Below are positions 19,001 through 32,700 of a stretch of 64,000 nt of DNA, one piece after another. The notes beneath the pieces were generated by a model that saw only the letters and a list, made by a program, of their open reading frames with translations, did no database searches and was not told the DNA's origin. Source of the stretch: Chimonanthus salicifolius (Eukaryota; Streptophyta; Magnoliopsida; Laurales; Calycanthaceae); contig CM023540.1 in NCBI GenBank assembly GCA_013350335.1, positions 29,553,175 through 29,617,174 of the forward strand. Reading direction: 5' to 3'. The translations under genes were made by a program, and so were the position numbers. The number at the start of each line of letters is the position of its first letter. Position 1 is the first letter of the stretch.

Positions 19001-22000
19001 CATTTCATAGAATATTCAATTACCTTTGTGTAATTTTGACATGTATTGAAGAAGTTATAGCCAATCTTCTTATAGGAAATCATAGGGTTGCGAATTTCTG
19101 TCTTAAGATTAGGAAATCTTTTATCTATTTTTCTTATTGATCTACAAAGAGGGGCATTCCTAGTTATTAAAGCCAACTTATTTATAAATAAAGAGATGAG
19201 AAAAATATTTGGCTTTCATTTGAGATAAAATGTTTGTAACCCTTGAGGTGGGTTTTTGAAGGCATCAAATGATAGAATAATCATAGTATCAAAGAAAAGT
19301 TGCAAAGAGAATACCACTGCCCCAGATTGTTTTTCTTCTAATGGAATGTCACCAGGGACCTGTTCAAGAGACAAATGCAATAAGAGTGTGACCTTGAAGA
19401 ATGTTGCTTAAGTAAATGAATCATAGAATCTCAAAAATCAAATGATTCATAACTGACACAACCCACCAAAATAGCAAGTTTTAAAAATGCCTTTGTCAAC
19501 TATTTCCCGTTTAGCTGATGAATGATTATAGTTTGAAATACATTGCTTCACACATGCTTGCTCGCGCGGACACATAGACACCTAGATTGTGGACATTAAG
19601 TTTTCCCAATAAAAGGGCCAAACTAGCAGATGCATGAACATTTGTGCACCCAGGCCCATGTAGCATCCACTGAATGGTAAACTCAAATCACTGAAAATGC
19701 TATTTCCTCTTTTGAACTTAAATTCAACCTTTTTGTGTCTGTTTGATGCATTCTCACCATTGGATTGATCATGATAAGTGAAACTATTTACAGTAAACTC
19801 TTATTAATATAGTACTCTATAAAGTTATAACCTGTCTAAAATAATATCGGCAGCTGGTCCCGACCTTGGACCCATACAAAATGTAATAAACTCTCTAACT
19901 CAGTACTCAATACATTCAGAATAAAAAATGTACTGCCCCAACCACTTTGTAAAGCAATATTCTATACATTCAGAATACAAAATTACCGCAAAAATGACTA
20001 AGGGTCTCACAAACTACATCATCTAAACTCCAGAAAAGTAATCTGAGATGGACTTTTGGATAAAATTTCTCATTCTTTAGGATAGTGCAGGCACTCTGTT
20101 CTCAATGAACGAGAACTACATAGGAATGAATGGAGTGATTTGTTTCCACAAAGAGAAGCCGAAATGACATTTTAATGATAGATGAGAGTTTTAAGGAGAT
20201 TTTTAGAAAAGAATAGTGCTAGACCTCTAAGTCAATAACCTCTATAGTATAATATATGTACTATGGTCCCAACCATATTACATTATAGAGGTTTTATTGT
20301 ATCTAGTAGGGTGTTTTTTATCTTAAAAATCAAGGGCCAGGATGATTCAATGGATTCCATTTTGGACAATTTGATAGCCGTCATCATAATCTATCCATTC
20401 ATCTTTTTTCTTTAATCATAGGGTGGAACCACCCTCTAACATGGCAACCTGGGCATCTGGTTCTCCCCACCACCACCAACAACAAATCCTCCTTCCCTCA
20501 CCCCCCACCCCAGCGCGCACACAGACACAGTAAAGGGGTCATCAAGGGGTCATCATTTAACTAGTTTACAACATATTTCCTTATCATTCCAAAAAAAAAA
20601 AAAAAATCCTCATAAAAACATTACACACATCACACTAGAGATCATTTTCCTCATCAAATGATAAGTCTATATGTAGGTTCAAGATTGCTAGCAAATTTAC
20701 TTCATAAATGATTTTTTAGTTGTATTGACATGGAGTGCAAGTCAAAACTAGGGATGGCTGCAGATACCAAGTTAGCATGTACAGAATCTACATTGCTCCA
20801 ATAGAGCCTAGAAAACCTCATCTGTGTCTGGATTTGGTGCTGGCTAACATGGTATTAGCAGGACAGTCACAATCTATGATCATCAATCAATACACATTTG
20901 AGTTTCATAAGTTCTTTCTCCAATGAAACCTCACACAAAATATACATACATAAATGCACAAACACATAACGAACGCTGAAAATCGACCATCCAAGTATTC
21001 AGAGAAGCATGTCATAGACATGATATCATTATGATCTAAAATTGCTTAGAGCAGTCACATGACAAAATGGATAAGACACACAACAAGGTCCACAAGAATG
21101 GCAAATAATCTACTTGGTAAGAGCTTTCAAATTGGTCTATCAGCTAAATTGAATTTGAAAAGAAACTTGACACTTACATCCATACGACTCATAGGTCTTT
21201 TAGAACGAACTTGATCAATGGCATCTGCTGTACTGCCTGGTGTGAGTTCTGTATACAATATAATGGAGTATATGAGAAACAGACTAAAGGGCATGCATAC
21301 AGATGATTTCGAAGAGAAACAAGGCTTTCAAGTCATACCTTTAGATGACTCCACAGGACTGATACTATATTCTAATCTATTCATGGTATTCCAACTTTCC
21401 TGTAGGTGGAACTACTATGTCAATTAAAATGGAAGCTCAAAAACAATGCAGAAAAGTGCACCTAGAATTATTTACCTTTCCAAAATACTCGTTCATGGTC
21501 TGAAAATGGTTTCCTTCAACGACATCCTTCGGAGGGTTCAGAACATTATGAAAGAATATGGTTATGGAATCAAAGTAGAACTGGGGACGGGGAGAGTTGT
21601 GGTCCCCCTCAAATTTGATGACGTTTTTGTCTCCCTACAAGTTCATAGCACCAGTTAAGAAATAGGAGAGAATGCAATCCATTATGAACTATTAAAAATG
21701 CTGATCAGCGTGAGTAGCCCACTGCAGAAATGGCACCTAGGAAAAAATTCAAGTGGATCCACTCATCAGACTGGATCTAATGCACAATGAATGTTGACCC
21801 TTAGTCAAGCTTCATTGTTCTTAGCCTGAGTTTAGGACCACAACATATATACACAGGATCCCACATTGAAAGCCATTCAGATTGTGCACAAAAATGCCAC
21901 CATTCCATATGCTGCAGTTCATGCATACATGATGTTAACAAACCAAGTGTATTTTTTTTTTTTTAGTGGTAAAAAGGATATTTCACGTAAATAAGAAAAT

Positions 22001-25000
22001 CAAGTACAGAAAAAATGTTACATCATATAAGAGAGGTCTAAAAGAGTTATAATACTAAGTAGTTTTGCCTCATTTGAGTCTCTAATTCCCACATCTTATG
22101 TAAAGACAAGTATAGTTTCCCCCCTATCATTCCTAAGTGCACCACCTATGCCTACTGGCCCCATCTTACCTCTAGCTGCCCCATCCACATTAAATTTCAT
22201 TACATCACAAGGAAGAGGCACCCAATTAACAATTGTCTTTAATTTTCTAGTATTTTCATTCATCCACCCCTCCCAAGACGACATGAAATCCATTGGCTTG
22301 AGTCCCTTGAAATTCTTTCCAAAGAGGAGCCAAACACAAAGCCTCCACTTAGCCTTTTGGAAAAGATTATTGATCTCACCAGATTTTCCCTAAAAAATTC
22401 TCGCGTCTCTTTCTTTCCATAATATCCACAATATTGCAGCCGAAAATGAGCTGCCATGACTCCACAACCCCCACACAATTCGGCCCAAAAACCCAAGAGA
22501 CCTCGAAGAGACTCATGAATTTTAACCATAGACTCCTAGTGTCAGGGCCGCTAACGAAGAGGTGATCAACATCTTCCTCTAGGTGACCACACAAGGGACA
22601 ACTAAGATCCTCCCCATCCCTCAACAAACCCCTTCTCTTGAGCTCCATTCTAGTAAGGATCTTACTTAGTGTACACCAAACAAAAACTTGAACCCTTGGG
22701 GGAGCCAAACCAGTCCATGCTAACCTAGGTGATAGATCTACATTGAGGTGTTGGCCCAGGCCTAAGTCTACCAAATGTTCTACTGAAAAATGAGCCAGAT
22801 TAGTCGTCTGTCAAAAGAAATTCATTCTCATCACCTAGGGATACAGGGAACTCCTCCAGTTGTGCAGAGAGGTCCACCCAACTCCTTTTCTCCAAGGATC
22901 TAAGCTCACGTCTAAGGTCCAGGTTCCACGAAATGTTACCACCCTCAACCTGGTAACAATCTTGTACGAGGGCATTCTTGTTTCGAGCGATTCGATACAA
23001 TCTAGGTGTCACCTCCTTGAGGGGTCTATCTCCCAACCAAATATCATTCCAGAAAAAAGGTTTTGTCCCCTATCCCCACCATCCTCCTAATGTTATCCTT
23101 AACAAACTTCCTAACTCTGATCGGCCTTGACAGTCTCCACCAAGCCTTAACAATTGGTGACCCAAATTTCTCCATATCATCACTTAGAGCCCACCCATTC
23201 CTATCTTCTGACCCATATCTTGGGGTCAAAACACGAGCCCATAAAGCTTCTCTATCATTTCCAAATCTCCACCCCCCTTTGCACAAAAGAGCTTAATTTC
23301 TAACTCTAAGAGGAACAATTCCTAATCCTCCCTTTGATTTTGACTTGGTTGTTTCTTCCCATGCCACTAGGTGTACCTTCCTTTTCAAGTCCTTGTCTCC
23401 CCATAGAAAACTTCTAAAAAGTTGTTCTATTTTCCTCAATACCCCTGTTGGCATCTCAAAGACATCTCCTCCTCCACCCTTCTCAGTACCTAGGTGATCC
23501 TTAATATATAAAGGCTACCGATCAATTGAAGGAAAAATATCCCAAAAACCTGCAAAAGATACTAGGAACACAAATATAGCCAACCCCAAGAACAATCAAG
23601 TCAATGAAAACTTATGGCCCACCTCTAGGGCTAAACACAACAAGCAACTCTCACACAACATGCTACAATTTCTGCTTGTATGCCCCTGTTTGGGCCAAAC
23701 TGTCAGCCACATCATCTAATTCCTTTTTTTTTTTTGGACAACATGGGTCCACCCCACGTTGGAGGAGACTAATCTCATGGATACACAAAACTGCCTGCAA
23801 GTTTCATGTATTAGATAACTTCAATCATCATTTGATTCTTGATATTCTGTTTTAGCTCTATTTTATTTTAATTCTGTAATAAAAGAAATAAATAATATAC
23901 AAACTTATACAAGAAAATAAATGATAAATAAAAGAAAGAAGAGTGAAGAAGAAACTTACAAATTTGCTTCTTTCGAAATAACTATGTGAAAATAATCATC
24001 CTTCAAATATGGTTAGTGAGATATCTTGAATGTCATCTCAACTTTCACATCTAAATGGGGATACAACACAGGTCGGGTTGGGTCGAGTTCACACCAAAAT
24101 GACCCAACCCGTTTTTTTTTTTTTTTTAATTATGACCCAACATCAACCCAAATTACCCGAGATATTAGAACTGACGTCAATCTGAAAAAATACGAGAGAG
24201 AGAGAGAGAGAGAGAGAGAATCTAAAAAAGGAGCACAGAGGAGGCGCTCTGCTATGAAAGAAGGGAAAGAAATTAGGGTTTATGCAAATATATATTTTTT
24301 AAAATTTGAGTCAGGTCTTGGATCTTTTCACTTGTCAAACTCAATCGAACAGAGATTTTTACATGTAATAAATGCAACCTGATTCTAAAACCCATCAGCA
24401 AATGCTTTAGCTTGGGCTAGTGGTAGAAAGAAGCCCTCTTGGAAAATGGTTAATGTAGTGAGGGAGACTAGGTCCTTGACAAGGACAAAGGTCATCTACT
24501 TCAAACACGTGGATGGGATGCCAATAGTATTGCTGATTTTTTGGCCAAGGTTGGGATCAATAAATTGGTGCCGACAATGGAATTTTTTCAACCCATTACT
24601 TGAGGCGATGATATTGGTGCAGCAGATGGATGATAGACTATTGTTTGTTCCTTGTTTTAGTTTTTTGTGATTCTTTTCTATTTTCCATGTATGGTTTCTC
24701 TCTTGTAGAATGGTCTGTATAGCTCTCTTATAGAAAACCATAGATCATGCATGTATTTCTTATCTTAGTTTAATAAATTTCACATTTCTCGTTGCTCAAA
24801 AAAAAAAAAAAAACCATCATGGTAGAGCCAACCGTAGCAATTTTTCGTTTGGGTCTATACAGGTCCAATTTTTACCTAGCTTGAGCTTGACACTCGACTG
24901 ATGAGGTGCAAGAAATCTAGGGCTGAAACTCGGGTCGGATCAGGTCGAGCTTAAATAAACACAACCCAAGCCATGTCAAAATTTATTGAACCCGACCCGA

Positions 25001-26673
25001 ATTTCTGACCAGAGTCGACCCGAGTGTTGTTTTATAACTTCGTGCACTCGGGCCAAGTCCGGTTACGTCGGGTCAGGGTTGGGTTGATTATAAAATTTTC
25101 AACTCAACCCGACTTCGAATTTCGTGTGGGTTTTTATTTTCTCAACCCGATCCAACCCTGAAATATACAAATACATAACCCAAACCCACTGATTTCTCGA
25201 GTACAGGTAATGCTGGTCACGTCAAAACCCAACCACCCAAGTTTCACCCCTAAATAAATCTTTCATCAAAGGAAAATGGAAGGAGTATCCTTCTACAATC
25301 CCTAGGAAAGTTAATGAAGAAGTAGATGTGGCAAAAGAAAGGAGTAAAACATAGTGGTGGGCAACTCCATTTGATCAGAGTTGTTTGCCATGTTTGGCAT
25401 GGTATCATGGTAATTGGACCCTCTTGTAGTTGTATTGTCATGTACTCCTACCTTCTTCTTTTCAATATAATGAATCATCATTATTCAAAAGAAAAATGAT
25501 TTATCCATATACAAATAAGAGGATACATGATTCCATTTCCAAAGTTACAAAATAGACAAAGGATTATGCAATGTACAATCAACACTATAATGCAAAAGTA
25601 ATACACATGCGGAGAGTTCTTGAAAGAAGATAAAAGCACAGAAAAATAACATTTCCTCCAACAACCAAGAAACTTACTACGTACGCATCGTATATGCGAT
25701 CTGAATGGTGGGGTTGAATAAAATCATCATCAATTGCATGTCCTAGTAGAACTGGAACAAAACAACTCTTCGCTACCTACAGAAATGGGGGAAAAGATGA
25801 TATTCATTTCCTATCTGTACATAAAGTAGATAACAACCAAATCAAAAAGTTATGCTAAAGTAAAACAAGTGATGTAAACAAGCTAATCAAATATCCACAA
25901 GTGATCTAAAACAAAGCTCGACAGCTCAAATTATGGCTGTTTTGGTAAGAGAGAGTGTGTATCTGAGTGTTCTCAGGTCGGAATTCCGATATTGGTTAAT
26001 CAGTATTTCAAGGAAAATACTCGGAAGACAATCTCGAGAGTTGTTTTTTGGAAAATTGAGCATTGGTATTCCGATTGTCATTTTTGGAACTTTTCATATT
26101 TATTAGATATTTTCCAAAATTAGTGTGAAAACTTTGTTTTAATGTTTTGACTTAGATTTGAACACTTAGGTCCCGAAATTTGTACACTCTTCCCCTTAGT
26201 TAGAAGAATTAGAAACAATTCAAATCACGCCTAAATTCGACATGGTTTTCTCTCAAAATCCCACCCAGTTCGCTTTGAACTCAAAACCAATTTATTTAAA
26301 ATAACTCCGAGTATTTGTTTTCAACAAAATTAATTTGGCAACCTAAGTTTAATACGAAGTATTTAATAAAAATATCGAACTCCCAAAAAGTGGCCATTAG
26401 AAAAAGGCATTTTTCACAAGTTACTGATCATTTTTACGATACTCGCTGCCTGTATGGATGCGACTTCGAACAGTTCAAAGTCTTTGGGTTGGGCTCGAGT
26501 CTTGGTGAAGTGAATTCCAGCAAAACAAGTTACTGTTCATTTTTCAAAAACATTGTGCAAGCCGAGGAACAGTCAATCGTATTTCTCAGTGCATTTGCCA
26601 TTTTCTTGTCCTTCCCTTCCCATACGGGGCACCAGTCATGGCTGCCTCTCCTTCGAGCAATCACATGGCCTTC

Positions 26674-26728
<55 letters not shown>

Positions 26729-29700
26729 CTTGGTTTTCTTCTCCTGAGAAATCCCTTCTTCTCTTTCCCATTTCCAATCTTCTCCTTTGTTTTTCTTCGC
26801 CTACAAGACTTGGATTTTCTATAAAAAGAGGTTATGTCCCTTTCACTCTAAAATTCTCTCTTTGTCTCATTCGAATCTCTCTCTCTCTCTCTATCAATCT
26901 TTTTCGATCTCTCTCAGACCTACCCAGTTGCCTAATTACCCAAGTTCGAGACACTATTGCACTGTCTCCTTCCTCCCTGCAACAAATTTCCAGATTGGTT
27001 AATCCTCAAATTTCTCCTTTCCTTTACATTGATTATTTAATTTATGTTTAAGATGAGGGATTTGGTTTTAAAAGGAGTTATAAAGATTTAAAAATCTGGT
27101 TTTGATATACAGAGGTAAAGGTTTTCAAAGCGACTTCTTCCATGTTCTTTCTTCCGTTCCCGCTAGAAAATGTGTTTTCTGGGCACCTATCGGTCGACCG
27201 ATAATATGTATCGGTATATCGATAGTCGGAAGACCGATATGTCTTCCGATGGTCATTTTATGTGGTTTTATTTCCATTTTCAGTTCCACTGCTTCCTAAG
27301 TTTCTTTGGACCTCCTAGGTACTAGATGAGGAGAACAAACACACAACTATGAATTTAAATACTTTAAATTCTGTATTTAAATCAACAAATGCCGTGGCAG
27401 ATTTCCTTGCCAAAAATGGGATCAACAATTCGGCTTCAGGGGTATTTTGTATTTGAGGGTTGGGACCAAGGGGATTTCACTTTGTTGATTTTCGGTTCTA
27501 GTTTGATGTAGTTCTTTTGTTGCTTTGTTGTTTTGGTCTAATCCTTTTAATCCATATTTCCTTTTGTTTTTCTCCCAGTTGATGTTTTGTATTTTTCGTT
27601 CTTTTAATGAATTTTTATGTAACCTCTCAAAAAAAAAAAATTGCATTGATAAATTTGTAATATTGCATGATTAATCCAAACGCAATGATGGGTTTCACTG
27701 TATGTTGACTTGAGTGAAAAAGACGTGGAATGAGTCAAACAGTACAGGATATTACTTACCTGTATTCTGATTTGTAAGGGGATATTTTATATGAAAAGTG
27801 GGAATTGTATATCCAGGAATATAAGCTTAGTTGTCTACCTATTTGAGAACCCATTCATGTGCATGTTGCGATTATTACACTTCGATGATATTTATGTTTG
27901 AGTTGATTATGATATCTATTGAGAAATTGATGTACGTATACTCTGTTGAATTGATATGATGAATGATTGTGTGTCCCAACATGATGCATGAGATGAATGG
28001 TTGTGCATATGTTGTGAAATTGTGGGTATCTAACGTGGACCACGAAGGATGTCCCTGCAGTAGAAATGTATACCACTAGTCTGTTGACCATGACTGTTAT
28101 TTTCTGGGAAAACTACTGGTACATTCTCCACGATGGTTGTCCCAGTGCGAGAACTACGGGTACATCTTCCTTGATGGTTGTTCCACAATGATCCGTAGTA
28201 AATACATACGTTAGCACCACTGGTTCGTTGTCCGCAATGGTTCTTCCGCATGGACCTATAATGGGTGGCTAAGAAGCAATGGTTTGTGGTACGTGAGGGT
28301 TGTTCCGTGTCGACCCGCTTGCTAGAAAAATCGTAATAGGCCGTTGTACGCGAAAGTTGTTCCGCGTTGACTCGCCTTACAATTGCATAAGTTGCATGTT
28401 ATGTTTTGATTGCGACTTGTGCTTGGATTGATAGTTGACAAACCATGATGTTATCTGATATATGATAACTATGTGACATGGTTGTTAAAATCTTACGATA
28501 CACGATTCGTATCTTACGATTCAAACGATATGATAAGAGAAACGATTCGTATAAATAATAGAAATATGGGATTATTAGGAGTGTGAAAGCATGAAACATT
28601 TTGTTTTAACGGTTTTTAAGGTTTGATTTGATGAGCATTTAAGACCTTTCGATTTTTTGAGGGTTTTTTTAGTTCATTATTGACTTTTCACAATACAGTT
28701 GGATTATTATTGGTCTTATAATATTGGGAGTTAGAGAATTGAAATTTGAGCTCCAATGAACTCATTATATAGAATTCACTTAATATTGAAAGAAAGTTGC
28801 AGAATTGCTCATGTTATTACATTTTAGATATATTTAACGTTATTTAATATATTAAATATTTTTTAGGAAAAACACTTACTGAATCTTATAATTCTACGAT
28901 TTACAATACACGATTTGCGATTCAAGATGTATTAACGATTTACAGTTTCACAACATCGCTATGTGATGCATGCTTTTGATAATAACTTATGCCAGGTTAT
29001 CAGCATGCTTGGCTGGTAATGTTGGATATTGTTTGTTTCTCTTCACTAGGCATGTTTAGCTCACCCATACGGGTTTCAGGAACGCAACTCGAGGTGGGGC
29101 CTGATGTTGCCCAGGAGTTCGGTGTTGATGGGTTGGAACCCTGATGGCCCTGGTGTTTTTACTTTTATTTAACAGAGAAACATAACATTGTTTGGTTTGT
29201 AATAATTTTGAGTGATGCCCTGGTGTTTTTACTTTTGTTTAACAAAGAAACATAACATTGTTTGGTTTGTAATAATTTTGAGTGATGCCCTGGTGTTTTT
29301 ACTTTTGTTTAACAAAGAAACATAACATTGTTTGGTTTGTAATAATTTTGAGTATAATTATTCAAACATTTGTTGATTATGGATTGTAAAGCCCTATGGG
29401 TTAACATACCTCGACATATTTATGTTTAGAAGCCCTTTATGCTTCCACGATGTATGTTATGATTGTGCGTTAGAATCCACGTGTTGAGCCGCACTGAGAT
29501 GCGTTGGCCACGTGAGGAATGGACGTATGTGGGGATCGGGACTGATTTAGCTTTGTACCTATACAAGATAGTTGTAGACTGACATGACTGAGGGAAGAAT
29601 CATCTCCGGTATCCCATTTTGACGGAACTCTACCAGATTTGGGGTTGGAGAATTTCAGTCTTCGATGAGCGTAGAATCATGTTAGGTTTCCCCCATGTGT

Positions 29701-32700
29701 GCATGGAACCCCTCCCGATAGAGGATTGGCGTTGCATTGATTGTGGATTGGTATTAGACAAAAAAAAAAAAGATCACCACCCCTGAGGCTAATTGGGTCA
29801 GGGCGTGACAATACTGACATTATGATGAATAATGATAGGAAGGCTCTCTTAGAGAGGCTGATCTACAATCATGGGGCCCACTTTGAGTATGGGATATGGG
29901 AAGATTGGGGTAGGAAGAGAAGGGAGAGAGGAAAAAGGGGGGTGGGGGGTGTGTTGTTGTTCAGGTGGCAGCACATTAAGTTCCTATCCCATAAGTTCAT
30001 CCTATTCATGCAATCATGGTCCTTGATTTTTTAACAATTATAAACCATCGACTTCTAAGAATAAAAACACAAGGCTAGGATGATCACATGGGATTACATT
30101 TCACCCACCATCAATCCATATGGTCCCCTACACATAACTTTCACCAATATCAGTCTCACTCCACTCTAGAGGGGCAGCCACCCAAAGGGAGTCTCCCTAG
30201 GTAGCCTCCCTCAACTTTTGCAAAATATCATTCCAAGTTAATCAATGAAAGATATACATCTATTAACATAATACTTTTCTTAGCAGAACACAACCTGAAT
30301 GGCATTTAGATCCATTATATCAAACTTTGCTTTCTTCAGAATAACCTTTCGCATGTACTGGATTGCAAACTTCACCTATATTAAAAATTTGACTGGTTAT
30401 GATCCTCACAGAAGCATAAATTGATATCTTTGGCAGAAAGTGGTATACACGGTAGAAGAATACAAACATAAATATCCAACGCATAAGAGCATTCCTTAAT
30501 TCATGTTCTGCTTTCTTTCAGGTTTTCATCTTGACTTCCAAAGATGTAAGCAGTTCATTATTCTTTCTTCCTTTATAAAATTTCAGTCATCATTTCAAAA
30601 GGAGAGAGGAAATCCTTAAAAGGCTTAAACGAATTATAAGTCACTTACCAACCATGCAGTTTTGAAAGAAGGCGGTGAATGCATGTAAAGCATTGGTTCA
30701 TTTCAAGGAGAGACAGGAAATCCTTAAAAGGACTCAACAAATTACAAGAGGTGACCAGTTACCAGCCATGCATTTGTCAGAGAAGGTGGTGAGGGCATGT
30801 AAAGCCTTGGTTCATCCATGAGTAAGAAAAATAGTTACAACGCCCAGATAGCAAGATTAATAATGACAGATACCACAAATATATGAAGACAAAGATGTCT
30901 AACTTCCAAAAACTATAGTACACAAGACTTCAGTTACAGATATCACATTTATGGGACACCATTTAACATGCTGTTAATTTTTTTAAAGAAAAAATGAAGA
31001 AAAAAACAATAGAGAATATTCATGTAAATATCTAATTCATTCTTTTTAGTGTTAATCTAGCTAACTAAAAACAGTTATGAAGCCCAAAATGAAATGGTCA
31101 CAGATCAAACTTAAAGAGGAAAAGAGGGATGATTCTCCTTTCCACATACAGGGAATATTTAGGTATAGACATCTCTTTCATAACACATTATTTCGATTTA
31201 CTATAAAGTTTTACTTAAAAATGTTCGAGTCATTTTATTTAAATGTTAGTTTTATGAAAGAAAATTCTATCGTCTTCATGAAATGGATTTGCATTTTGTT
31301 CCTCTCATGGAAGTGCATGTTTCTTTAATTCTTGACAACTGTGACTCTTCACATGTATAAAGAAATACAAGTCATTCAAAAATCCACATGTATGCATCAT
31401 CATCATCATCATATCATCAAAGTCATTTGTCCCATATATATAAGGGAACTCAAGTGTTAAATAAAATGAAAAAAAAAAAATTGTTGAAATTTCACATATG
31501 GTTAATAGTTTAATATAATGGTATACAAATTGCTCTCTTTTTTCCCCTTTTCAGCATGCCAAGCCAATGGCAGGAAATCCATTGGATGGTCATCAAATTG
31601 GGGCATATATGAATTCCCATGGAAGAAGGATTTGGATTGACCAGCCCCACAAAAGGATTGCTATAGGGTATTTGTTAGGAGGGACTGGATTGATTAACAC
31701 CCCAAGAAGAGATTGCTAGTGGACATTAATTAGGAAGGATCTCTCAAGAATTTCACTCACATGCAAACACATTAGTATGTATAAAACATAACATAATGCA
31801 CAAACACATACATTTGCAAACTTTAATGGATTTTCTTTATCCAATTTCTTCAGGTGTTAGGATGAGTGAATGGGTAGCTAGGGCATAGAATAGGAAGGTT
31901 GTCAGGACACCACCACCTGCTGGCTTCTTTAAATTTCAATGTTGATGGGCGGCGATGGGATTCTTGGGGCATTCCATGATGAGGCAGGCATCACTTCTTT
32001 GCTTTTCCTCAGGTCGTATGGGGGATAAGGGATTCGAACAAGGCCTAGATATTAGGGATCAGGAAGGCTCTGGTTCTGGGCAACTCAGACCATAGGAAAT
32101 TAATCATTGAAGGTGACTCGGCAAATGCATTAAAGTGGGATAGTGGAAGGAAGAGACCACCATGGAAACTTATGCCAGTCGTTAGGGAAACCCAAGCATT
32201 ATGTGGGACTTTGTATGTATCTTCTCAGTATGTGAGGCATTAGGTGAATAGAGTGGCTGATTTTCCAGCAAAACTTGGAGTGGAGAAGATTTTACTGACT
32301 GTTATTTTCTGTTGTTGATATGGATCTACGCTATGTGAGGGTTTTGCCATAGGTGTTCTTCATTGGTGGGAGTTTTTCTATTTTTGTGTTCATGTTGTGG
32401 GGACAAACATTTTATACAGTGGTTGTACTTTTATTTTTCTTTTAATGAAAATTTTCTGTGATATCTCAAAAAAAAAAAAGGGTTCAGATAGTGGAACATA
32501 CAACTGAATGGTCCCAACATTCTGTAATTGTGAGAAGGGAAAAAATCAGGATGAAGAACAAAGATAAATTCTACCCACACAAAATTAGACACATTATTCA
32601 AAAGCATGGACAGGGATTATTCTGATTGGCCTTCACCTCAGTACTAAAAAAATTTCCTCTGATGTAGCTTATTACTTACAGTAAACTTTGGCAAGCGAAC

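Larger units (their letters stand above)
25930..29810 (+). mobile_element. Probable Ty3/Gypsy solo LTR (Del/Tekay-like), boundaries approximate
   Basis: The 3' end reads GGGTCAGGGCGTGACA at 29795-29810, like the LTR ends of Del/Tekay-type elements. Upstream lie a TATA-like TATAAAAAG (26821) preceded by a long CT-rich tract, a region of degenerate short repeats (28040-28380), and TTTAGCTCACCC with TTCAGG near 29046-29080, also usual in such LTRs. No gag or pol frame is seen, so a solo LTR is likely. It hosts a LINE tail (27380-27640) and a MITE (28477-28958). I could not fix the 5' terminus or a 5-bp target duplication (3' flank ATACT). Confidence 0.5.

Noticed and set aside
22096..23296. Host RNase H or reverse-transcriptase gene
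   Set aside because: Fragments are in different frames, lack the RT core and end in an A tail: a LINE pseudogene.
26315..27051. Overlapping open frames of 169 and 137 codons
   Set aside because: Built on the (CT)n tract, giving Ser-Leu repeats in a putative LTR leader; no domain.
28040..29353. CRISPR-like array
   Set aside because: Repeats are degenerate or directly abutting tandem units without spacers, in a plant intron.
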